From: JBBBNV01 sp037137075
GTDB taxonomy: Bacteria > Bacillota > Bacilli > Paenibacillales > NBRC-103111
Length of the DNA stretch: 12,321 nt
Assembly (NCBI RefSeq): GCF_037137075.1
Contig: NZ_JBBBNV010000053.1
Span: 1-12,321 of the forward strand
Direction: 5' to 3'
Shown here: positions 7,391 through 12,321 of the stretch, in pieces
How positions within the stretch are numbered: position 1 is the stretch's first letter
Layout: each line of letters begins with the position of its first letter
The notes under the pieces: model-generated
What the model was told of the DNA's origin: nothing
Database searches by the model: none
Seen by the model: the letters and a program-made list of their open reading frames with translations, nothing else
Position numbers and translations under genes: made by a program

Positions 7391-7963
7391 TCAGAGAAGA
7401 CTTTCATTTTCCAGCTTCTTGCGCAAATACTCCCGGCCCCGATGCACCCTCGTTTTCACCGTGGTAACCGGCATATTCAGGACATCCCCTATCTCCTGAA
7501 GAGACATATCATGCAGGTATCGCAAAATCACGACCGACTTATATTTTTCAGGCAGCATATCAATCGCTTTGCGGATCTGTGCCTGTGTTTCGGACAGCAC
7601 AACCTGGCTCTCCGGTGTTTTTTCTTCACTAGGAAGCGCATCATACCAATCCATGCCTTCCGTATCACTAATACCAGCATCCAAAGAAAAATTGGCTTTG
7701 CGCTTACGCAAACGGTCGATACTTAAGTTTGTGCCGATCCGGTAAATCCAGGTCGAAAATTTCTGATTCTCATCATAACGATGCAAATTCATGAACACCC
7801 GGAGAAACGTCTCCTGCACAATTTCTTCAGCTTCATGAGCATTGCTCAGCATGCGATAGGCCATATGATAAATTTTATCCTTATAAATTTCGACAAGCTC
7901 GGAGAATGCTCTGCGATCCCCATTCCGCGCCAGCTTGGCAAGCCGCGTCTCGATATAGTTCAC
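7391..7963 (-). CDS. sigW: RNA polymerase ECF sigma factor SigW
   Basis: An extracytoplasmic-function sigma factor that directs RNA polymerase to envelope-stress and antimicrobial-resistance genes. It has 190 residues from the chosen start, close to B. subtilis SigW (187). Sigma region 2 spans about 20-90 (VEIYKDKIYHMAYRML, EAEEIVQETFLRVF, FSTWIYRIGTNLSIDRLRKRK). Sigma region 4 spans about 127-180 with a helix-turn-helix at SLQEIGDVLNMPVTTVKTRV. I chose the GTG at 7963: GGGGG lies seven bases upstream, homology begins there, and the only longer alternative (TTG at 8023) starts beside the -10 element of the sigma-W promoter and would not be on that transcript. It is co-transcribed with rsiW, its antagonist, and probably activates itself. 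Confidence 0.95.
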   Translation of the reverse strand: MNYIETRLAKLARNGDRRAFSELVEIYKDKIYHMAYRMLSNAHEAEEIVQETFLRVFMNLHRYDENQKFSTWIYRIGTNLSIDRLRKRKANFSLDAGISDTEGMDWYDALPSEEKTPESQVVLSETQAQIRKAIDMLPEKYKSVVILRYLHDMSLQEIGDVLNMPVTTVKTRVHRGREYLRKKLENESLL

Positions 7964-7998
7964 CAGTATTCCCCCAAAAGCGCAATGTTCACCGTCAT
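7960..7998 (-). CDS. Putative 12-codon leader peptide overlapping sigW
   Basis: Between the sigma-W promoter and sigW there is a short ORF, MTVNIALLGEYW, starting at ATG 7998 or at the in-frame GTG 7992. AAGGAG sits upstream, two bases before the ATG and eight before the GTG; the GTG spacing is better. Its TGA stop (7960-7962) overlaps the sigW GTG (7961-7963) as GTGA, a classic coupling arrangement. It could make sigW translation depend on leader translation. It is an inference from layout; there is no homology evidence. Confidence 0.4.
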   Translation of the reverse strand: MTVNIALLGEYW

Positions 7999-8013
7999 CA
8001 CTCCTTCTAACAT

Positions 8014-8039
8014 TACGATACAACGCTCAAAAAGTTTCA
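8014..8039 (-). promoter_or_regulatory. Sigma-W autoregulatory promoter of sigW-rsiW
   Basis: On the minus strand TGAAAC (8034-8039) is followed after exactly 16 bases by CGTA (8014-8017), the consensus for B. subtilis sigma-W promoters. Transcription should start near 8006-8008, leaving only a few bases before the AAGGAG of the leader ORF. This indicates positive autoregulation of sigW-rsiW. Confidence 0.88.
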
Positions 8040-8049
8040 CTCCTGTACT

Positions 8050-8079
8050 ATAATACAAAATTAACCAAAGCCTTGACCA
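8050..8079 (-). promoter_or_regulatory. Possible sigma-A promoter upstream of sigW
   Basis: TGGTCA (8074-8079) and TATTAT (8050-8055), 18 bases apart on the minus strand, match four and five of six consensus positions. It could give basal sigW expression just upstream of the sigma-W promoter. The -35 is weak and the site could be chance in AT-rich DNA. Confidence 0.3.
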
Positions 8080-8239
8080 TTTCTCGTTTAAATCAGATAT
8101 ATATGAAGTCTATATTTACCTGTAATAGTCTGTACTAGCCCGTACTGGCCTCTTATACAACGACAGCTCGTTTGGAATTTTTCAGCGAAGTAACCCCTGC
8201 TGGTAAAGAAATGCTTCGAGCAAAAATCCTAGACTTAGC
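8080..8239. other. Intergenic stretch between ppc terminator and sigW promoters
   Basis: No ORF with a ribosome binding site and no RNA gene is recognised. The only visible structure is a pair of adjacent imperfect 10-mers, TGTACTAGCC (8131-8140) and CGTACTGGCC (8141-8150), which match at 8 of 10 positions, and a weak 5-bp CGAAG/CTTCG inverted repeat around 8184-8219. Confidence 0.5.
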
Positions 8240-8278
8240 AAAAAAGCCGGGCCCCTTCTAAATAAGAAAGTGCCCGGC
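8240..8278 (-). terminator. Rho-independent terminator after ppc
   Basis: On the minus strand GCCGGGC (8272-8278) pairs with GCCCGGC (8246-8252) across a 19-base loop that has further pairing (TTCT with AGAA), followed by TTTTTT (8240-8245). It lies about 40 bases after the ppc stop. Confidence 0.88.
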
Positions 8279-8315
8279 CGTTCTTTTTATCATAACCTGC
8301 GGTCTTCATCGCGTA

Positions 8316-11111
8316 TCAGCCTGTATTACGAAGCCCCGCGGCAATACCGTTAATCGTAATTAATACTTCACGCAGTAGCTCTGGATCATCCTGCTCTTGT
8401 TCACGAAGCGATCGCAGCTCCTGGAGAAGAAGAACCTGAATGTAGCTTAGCGGATCCACATACGGATTCCGAAGGCGGATGGACTCTTGAATAACCGGAA
8501 CATTATCGAGAATTTCCTCTTGCCCGGTAATTTTCAGAATCAATTCAGAGGAAAGCACATACTCCCGTTCAATCAAACCGAAGATACGAGCTTTGACTTC
8601 ATCATCCTTCACCATTTGTACGTATTGTTCAGCAATCAGCAGATCGGCTTTCGCCAGCGCCATTTGCAGGTTGTCTATCATAGAGCGGAAGAAGCCCCAC
8701 TGCTCGTACATCTGCTTCAAAATAGCCAAGTTCTCTTCCTTGTCCTGGTAGAACGACTGCAGCCCTGTTCCACCTGCATACCAAGCCGGGAACAAATACC
8801 GGCTTTGCGTCCAGGCAAACACCCAAGGAATCGCACGTAAATCTTCAAATTTATCGCTATTTTTCCGTTTGGAAGGACGGGAACCGATATTAAGCTCGCC
8901 AACCTCCGGCAGCGGTGTAGATTCTTTAAAGAACTGTAGGAAATCGGGATCGCGGAAAATCAAATCCTGATATTTCTTCAGAGCTTGTTCGGAAATTTCC
9001 TTCACAATGGCTTCCCAATGCGCTTCCGTTTGCTGCGTTTGTGGATAACGGGCCAGCATCGCAGCAGTTATCAAAGCCGACGTCGCCTGCTCCAAGCTGC
9101 GATAAGCAATACCCTGCAAGGAATAGCGGGAGGAAAGAACCTCTCCCTGCTCCGTAATTTTAATCCCGCCACCAAGTGTTTCCGGAGGCTGTGCAAGAAT
9201 ACTGCGGTTCAGAGGCATTCCGCCCCGTCCGAGCGCGCCGCCCCGTCCATGGAAAAACTTAAGTCGAACATTATGCCGCTTAGCTACAGCAGTAATATCC
9301 TGCAAAGCTACACGCAGCTCCCAGTTAGCTGTAATGGCTCCGCCGTCTTTGTTACTGTCCGAGTAGCCCAGCATAATTTCCTGCAGATCGTCCATAGCTG
9401 TTACGCTTTCACGATAAGCAGGAATACGGAACATTACATCCATAATTTCCGGCGCGGCGTGCAAATCATCAATGGTTTCGAACAATGGCGCAGATTGAAG
9501 GGTACAGGTTACTGTTCCGTCCTGATTGCGGCGGTACAAGCCAACTTCCTTCGCAAGCACCATCACTTCAAGCAGGTCACTAGCGCCTTGAGTCATACTA
9601 ATCAGATACGTACGGATACAATCCGGTCCGAATTCTTTTTGTGCTGCCTGGATTGTACGGTATACGTTGATGCATTCCGTAGTGCTTTCAGAGTATTCCA
9701 AATAAGGCGATGTAAGCGGACGAGGCTCACTCAGCAAATCGCTCAGCAGCTTGATTTTATCCTCTTCCGGCAAAGAAGCGTAATCCTCTACGATTCCCAT
9801 CTTCGCAAGAATTTCAGCCATGGCCTGCTCGTGTTCTTTACTGTGCTGACGAATATCCAATGCCGCAAGATGGAAGCCAAACAACTCCACCTGGCGAATC
9901 AGCTTGCATACATAAACGTCCGCAACAAAATCAGCAAAATGATTGCGCAAGCTGCGTTCTACGATAAGCAGGTCCAATTTGAATTGATCCGGCGAAGTAT
10001 ACTTCAGGCTGCTATCTGTAATAGCCGAATTGCGCGTATTGTGCAGCTTCTGCAGCATATAAGAAACTTTGATGCGATATGGTTCTTTCTCATTACGCCA
10101 TACTTCCGAACTGCCCACCCCATGAATTTCACGGTCTGCAGCAATAGAATCAATCAGCTCCTGAGAAACATTGACGATATTTTTACTGAAGCTCACATGA
10201 TCCATCAGTTCATGCAGAACTTCTTCATATTTTTGAAAAACCATATCCCGATGCAGCGTGAGAGCTTCCCAAGTTACATCAGAAGTCACCGAAGGATTCC
10301 CATCACGGTCCCCGCCGATCCAAGAGCCGAATTTCAGGAAGCTTGGTACGTGCCATGTATAATCGGAATAATACTTATGCAAGCAGCGTTCCAGCTCACG
10401 ATATACGTTAGGAAGCACATCAAACAGCGTCTCGTCAAAATAATACAATCCGTTGCGCACTTCATCCAGAACCGTCGGCTTGCGATCACGAAGCTCGTCC
10501 GTTTGCCACAATGTCAGCACTTCACACACCAGTTTCTCGCGAAGGCTTTCCCGTTCCCGGTATGTTAATGTCGGGTTGTCCAGCTCCATCATTTCACGAG
10601 CAATACGTTGATGAATATCGAGGACGGCACGACGAGTCGCCTCTGTCGGGTGCGCTGTCATAACGAGCTCCAGAGACATCCCCTTCAAAATATCTTGTAC
10701 CTCTTCAGGCGCAATATTCTTGTTCTTCAGCTTTACAATAATGCTTTCGATGGAACCTGGTTGAATCGATTCACCTGCTGAACGCTCATAATCCCGTTTC
10801 CGGCGGACACGATGGTTCTGCTCGGCAATGTTGACCAATTGAAAATAAATCGCAAAAGCGCGAATTACTTTATGGCGCAGCTCCGGCTGGAGAGATTTAA
10901 TCTTGGATTGAAATTGTTCGAACAAGTCCGGCACGAATTGAGCACGCAAGGATTTACTCATTTCGCGAATTTCTTCGACCAGGTTGAACAGCTCATTCCC
11001 GCCCTGCTGAACAAGCACTTCCCCCAGAATATGACCTAGAAACCGAACATCCCTGCGCAGCAGGTTGCCTGTAGCAGGGGATTTTGTATTCTGCATAACT
11101 GTATCTGACAT
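8316..11111 (-). CDS. ppc: Phosphoenolpyruvate carboxylase
   Basis: Carboxylates phosphoenolpyruvate with bicarbonate to oxaloacetate and phosphate in the cytoplasm, replenishing the TCA cycle. The 931 residues fit full-length bacterial PEPC. Signatures in order are MTAHPTEATRR with catalytic His154, GGDRDGNPSVT (266-276), GYSDSNKDGG (582-591), FHGRGGALGRGG (620-631), KITEQGEVLSSRY (651-663), GSRPSKR (743-749), RAIPWVFAWTQSR (759-771), and the C-terminal LRNTG, where the family ends in xNTG. The ATG at 11111 is preceded by GAGGTG about nine bases upstream. It is flanked by terminators on both sides, so it is monocistronic. B. subtilis lacks this enzyme and uses pyruvate carboxylase, so its presence points away from Bacillus proper. 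The gene is intact. Confidence 0.98.
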   Translation of the reverse strand: MSDTVMQNTKSPATGNLLRRDVRFLGHILGEVLVQQGGNELFNLVEEIREMSKSLRAQFVPDLFEQFQSKIKSLQPELRHKVIRAFAIYFQLVNIAEQNHRVRRKRDYERSAGESIQPGSIESIIVKLKNKNIAPEEVQDILKGMSLELVMTAHPTEATRRAVLDIHQRIAREMMELDNPTLTYRERESLREKLVCEVLTLWQTDELRDRKPTVLDEVRNGLYYFDETLFDVLPNVYRELERCLHKYYSDYTWHVPSFLKFGSWIGGDRDGNPSVTSDVTWEALTLHRDMVFQKYEEVLHELMDHVSFSKNIVNVSQELIDSIAADREIHGVGSSEVWRNEKEPYRIKVSYMLQKLHNTRNSAITDSSLKYTSPDQFKLDLLIVERSLRNHFADFVADVYVCKLIRQVELFGFHLAALDIRQHSKEHEQAMAEILAKMGIVEDYASLPEEDKIKLLSDLLSEPRPLTSPYLEYSESTTECINVYRTIQAAQKEFGPDCIRTYLISMTQGASDLLEVMVLAKEVGLYRRNQDGTVTCTLQSAPLFETIDDLHAAPEIMDVMFRIPAYRESVTAMDDLQEIMLGYSDSNKDGGAITANWELRVALQDITAVAKRHNVRLKFFHGRGGALGRGGMPLNRSILAQPPETLGGGIKITEQGEVLSSRYSLQGIAYRSLEQATSALITAAMLARYPQTQQTEAHWEAIVKEISEQALKKYQDLIFRDPDFLQFFKESTPLPEVGELNIGSRPSKRKNSDKFEDLRAIPWVFAWTQSRYLFPAWYAGGTGLQSFYQDKEENLAILKQMYEQWGFFRSMIDNLQMALAKADLLIAEQYVQMVKDDEVKARIFGLIEREYVLSSELILKITGQEEILDNVPVIQESIRLRNPYVDPLSYIQVLLLQELRSLREQEQDDPELLREVLITINGIAAGLRNTG

Positions 11112-11204
11112 ATTTCTCTCACCTCATCCTTATAAAATACGACAAATAAACGAGTTTTCCTGCCGATTATTCGCATTTTGTCGATGTCTTTTCTCTTTCT
11201 CCTT

Positions 11205-11210
11205 AGTATA
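11205..11210 (-). promoter_or_regulatory. Possible -10 box of the ppc promoter
   Basis: TATACT on the minus strand matches five of six -10 positions, about 95 bases before the ppc ATG and downstream of the tRNA terminator. The region 17 to 18 bases upstream (AGTAAC or TAGTAA) is a poor -35, so the call is tentative. The rest of 11112-11275 shows no other clear element. Confidence 0.3.
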
Positions 11211-11275
11211 TCCTGATAACACGATTCGTTACTAGTCTTATTCCGTACAATACGAAAAAAAACTGGATAAACGAG

Positions 11276-11302
11276 AAAAAGCCTTGTTCAACAAGGCTTT
11301 TT
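11276..11302 (-). terminator. Terminator of the tRNA operon
   Basis: A perfect 12-bp inverted repeat (AAAAAGCCTTGT at 11276-11287, ACAAGGCTTTTT at 11291-11302) with a 3-base loop lies eight bases after the last tRNA. The T tract is present on either strand, so it could work in both directions; for the minus strand it ends the tRNA transcript before ppc. Confidence 0.88.
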
Positions 11303-11309
11303 CAGCGAA

Positions 11310-11380
11310 AGCGGGTGATGGGAATCGAACCCACGCTACCAGCTTGGAAGGCTGGAGTTCTACCATTGAACTACACCCGC
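11310..11380 (-). tRNA. tRNA-Gly (UCC)
   Basis: Full cloverleaf: acceptor GCGGGTG/CACCCGC, anticodon loop CTTCCAA closed by CCAGC/GCTGG, T-loop TTCGATT. The discriminator is T and CCA is not encoded. Last gene of the tRNA cluster, just before its terminator. Confidence 0.95.
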
Positions 11381-11388
11381 AAATATAA

Positions 11389-11465
11389 TGGTCGGGACGA
11401 CACGATTTGAACATGCGACCCCCTGGTCCCAAACCAGGTGCTCTACCAAGCTGAGCTACGTCCCG
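11389..11465 (-). tRNA. tRNA-Pro (UGG)
   Basis: Acceptor CGGGACG/CGTCCCG, anticodon loop TTTGGGA closed by CCTGG/CCAGG, discriminator A and encoded CCA. The T stem GCATG/CGTGT contains two wobble pairs and the T-loop is TTCAAAT, a weaker T arm than usual but still foldable. Confidence 0.94.
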
Positions 11466-11486
11466 ACGATATGAAGATAATTAATA

Positions 11487-11560
11487 CGTGCCCTGAGAGA
11501 TTCGAACTCCCGACCTTTTGATTCGTAGTCAAACGCTCTATCCGGCTGAGCTAAGGGCAC
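11487..11560 (-). tRNA. tRNA-Arg (ACG)
   Basis: Acceptor GTGCCCT/AGGGCAC, anticodon loop CTACGAA closed by TTTGA/TCAAA, discriminator G. CCA is not encoded. The A34 should be edited to inosine by TadA to read CGN codons, as is usual for ACG. Confidence 0.95.
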
Positions 11561-11561
11561 A

Positions 11562-11636
11562 TGGAGCGGACGACGAGATTCGAACTCGCGACCCTCGCCT
11601 TGGCAAGGCGATGCTCTACCACTGAGCCACGTCCGC
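11562..11636 (-). tRNA. tRNA-Gly (GCC)
   Basis: Acceptor GCGGACG/CGTCCGC, anticodon loop TTGCCAA closed by TCGCC/GGCGA, discriminator T, CCA encoded. Only one base separates it from tRNA-Arg. With the UCC isoacceptor in this cluster it covers all glycine codons. Confidence 0.95.
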
Positions 11637-11652
11637 ATGGTAAATTACTTGA

Positions 11653-11733
11653 TGCGCGTGGAGGGACTTGAACCCCCACGTCGAGGACGCCAGATCCTAA
11701 GTCTGGTGCGTCTGCCAATTCCGCCACACGCGC
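11653..11733 (-). tRNA. tRNA-Leu (UAG)
   Basis: Class II tRNA of 81 bases with a long variable arm (CGTCCTCGACG). Acceptor GCGCGTG/CACGCGC, anticodon loop CTTAGGA closed by CCAGA/TCTGG, discriminator A. The following bases are TCA, so CCA is not encoded. Confidence 0.95.
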
Positions 11734-11742
11734 ACACATAAA

Positions 11743-11818
11743 TGGTGAGCCATGTAGGACTCGAACCTACGACACCCTGATTAAAAGTCAGGTGCTCTAC
11801 CAACTGAGCTAATGGCTC
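11743..11818 (-). tRNA. tRNA-Lys (UUU)
   Basis: Acceptor GAGCCAT/ATGGCTC, anticodon loop CTTTTAA closed by CCTGA/TCAGG, T-loop TTCGAGT, discriminator A, CCA encoded. Confidence 0.96.
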
Positions 11819-11823
11819 GCAAA

Positions 11824-11898
11824 TGGCTGGGGATCTAGGATTCGAACCTAGGCATGACGGAGTCAAAGTCCGTTGCCTTACCGCTTGGCTAATCCCCA
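11824..11898 (-). tRNA. tRNA-Gln (UUG)
   Basis: Acceptor TGGGGAT/ATCCCCA, anticodon loop CTTTGAC closed by ACGGA/TCCGT, discriminator G, CCA encoded. Confidence 0.96.
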
Positions 11899-11907
11899 AT
11901 AAGACAA

Positions 11908-11983
<76 letters not shown>

Positions 11984-12005
11984 ATATTCATCAAGTTAAA
12001 TCTTA

Positions 12006-12081
12006 TGGTGGAGGCTGAGGGGATCGAACCCCCGACCCTCTGCTTGTAAGGCAGATGCTCTCCCGGCTGAGCTAAGCCTCC
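12006..12081 (-). tRNA. tRNA-Val (UAC)
   Basis: Acceptor GGAGGCT/AGCCTCC, anticodon loop CTTACAA closed by TCTGC/GCAGA, discriminator A, CCA encoded. Confidence 0.96.
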
Positions 12082-12090
12082 ATCTTAAAG

Positions 12091-12162
12091 TGACCCGTAG
12101 GGGATTCGAACCCCTGTTACCTCCGTGAAAGGGAGGTGTCTTAACCCCTTGACCAACGGGCC
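12091..12162 (-). tRNA. tRNA-Glu (UUC)
   Basis: Acceptor GGCCCGT/ACGGGTC with one G-U pair, anticodon loop CTTTCAC closed by CCTCC/GGAGG, discriminator A. The following CTT shows CCA is not encoded. In this kind of bacterium Glu-tRNA is also the usual precursor for haem synthesis through GluTR. Confidence 0.95.
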
Positions 12163-12172
12163 CCGTCTCGTA

Positions 12173-12245
12173 AGCTTCCAACCGGGATCGAACCGGTGAC
12201 CTCATCCTTACCATGGATGCACTCTACCTACTGAGCTATGGAAGC
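12173..12245 (-). tRNA. tRNA-Thr (GGU)
   Basis: Acceptor GCTTCCA/TGGAAGC, anticodon loop ATGGTAA closed by CATCC/GGATG, T-loop TTCGATC, discriminator T. CCA is not encoded. Confidence 0.94.
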
Positions 12246-12248
12246 ATA

Positions 12249-12321
12249 TGGCTCCCCGAACAGGACTCGAACCTGTGACAACTCGATTAACAGTCGAGTG
12301 CTCTACCAACTGAGCTATCAG
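12249..12321 (-). tRNA. tRNA-Asn (GUU), 5' end cut by window edge
   Basis: Anticodon loop CTGTTAA closed by CTCGA/TCGAG, T-loop TTCGAGT, 3' acceptor strand TCGGGGA, discriminator G and encoded CCA. The visible 5' end CTGA corresponds to acceptor positions 4-7, so about three bases lie outside the window. The operon promoter is also outside. Confidence 0.93.

Noticed and set aside
7964..8023. N-terminal extension of SigW from a TTG at 8023
   Set aside because: The extra 20 residues have no counterpart in SigW as I recall it, the TTG lies just upstream of the -10 of the sigma-W promoter, and the GTG at 7963 has its own upstream G-rich ribosome binding site.
8184..8219. CGAAG/CTTCG inverted repeat upstream of sigW
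   Set aside because: Only five pairs with a loop over 20 bases and no T tract; too weak to call.
8985..10568. A 527-codon plus-strand open frame antisense to ppc
   Set aside because: It lies wholly opposite conserved ppc motifs, is rich in His, Gln, Arg and Phe with no recognisable domain, and has no ribosome binding site. It is a codon-bias shadow of ppc.
11143..11276. Repeated CTCGTTTAT 9-mer near the ppc promoter, with an 8-base match near 8085
   Set aside because: Matches of this length are expected by chance in a window of this size, and the positions share no promoter geometry.

Overview
This 12.3 kb window looks like core chromosome of a low-to-mid-GC Gram-positive bacterium, most probably Paenibacillaceae. 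That placement is an inference. It rests on the Bacillus-type gene order sigW-rsiW-cdaA-cdaR-glmM-glmS, a glmS ribozyme, a Bacillus-type ECF promoter, a Bacillus-type tRNA cluster and a full-length PEP carboxylase, which Bacillus subtilis lacks. Every gene I can support lies on the minus strand, so transcription runs from high to low coordinates.

Reading in the direction of transcription: 12321-11310 is a run of twelve tRNA genes (Asn, Thr, Glu, Val, Thr, Gln, Lys, Leu, Gly, Arg, Pro, Gly). The first is cut by the window edge, and the run closes with a perfect palindromic terminator. Next comes ppc, a monocistronic anaplerotic gene with its own terminator. Then sigW-rsiW follow, an ECF sigma factor and its membrane anti-sigma factor. 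They sit behind an exact TGAAAC-N16-CGTA autoregulatory promoter and end in a terminator after rsiW. cdaA-cdaR-glmM form a third unit with its own extended -10 promoter. It joins synthesis and control of c-di-AMP to phosphoglucosamine mutase. After a glmM terminator, glmS has its own promoter and a GlcN6P-sensing self-cleaving ribozyme in its leader. Last, a terminator separates glmS from a low-GC XRE-family regulator gene at the window's left end.

Functionally the middle of the window is a cell-envelope homeostasis block. GlmS and GlmM make glucosamine-1-phosphate for peptidoglycan. CdaA and CdaR make and tune c-di-AMP, and GlmM homologues are known to bind and restrain CdaA. SigW and RsiW run an envelope-stress response. 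The terminator and promoter between rsiW and cdaA suggest the two neighbouring systems are transcribed largely independently.

I found no convincing undescribed system, CRISPR array, prophage or toxin-antitoxin module. The points most worth a second look are: a 12-codon leader ORF whose stop overlaps the sigW start codon; short tandem repeats in an AT-rich stretch after glmS beside the low-GC regulator, possibly an insertion scar; the very long P1 arm of the glmS ribozyme; and the rsiW-terminator/cdaA-promoter junction.
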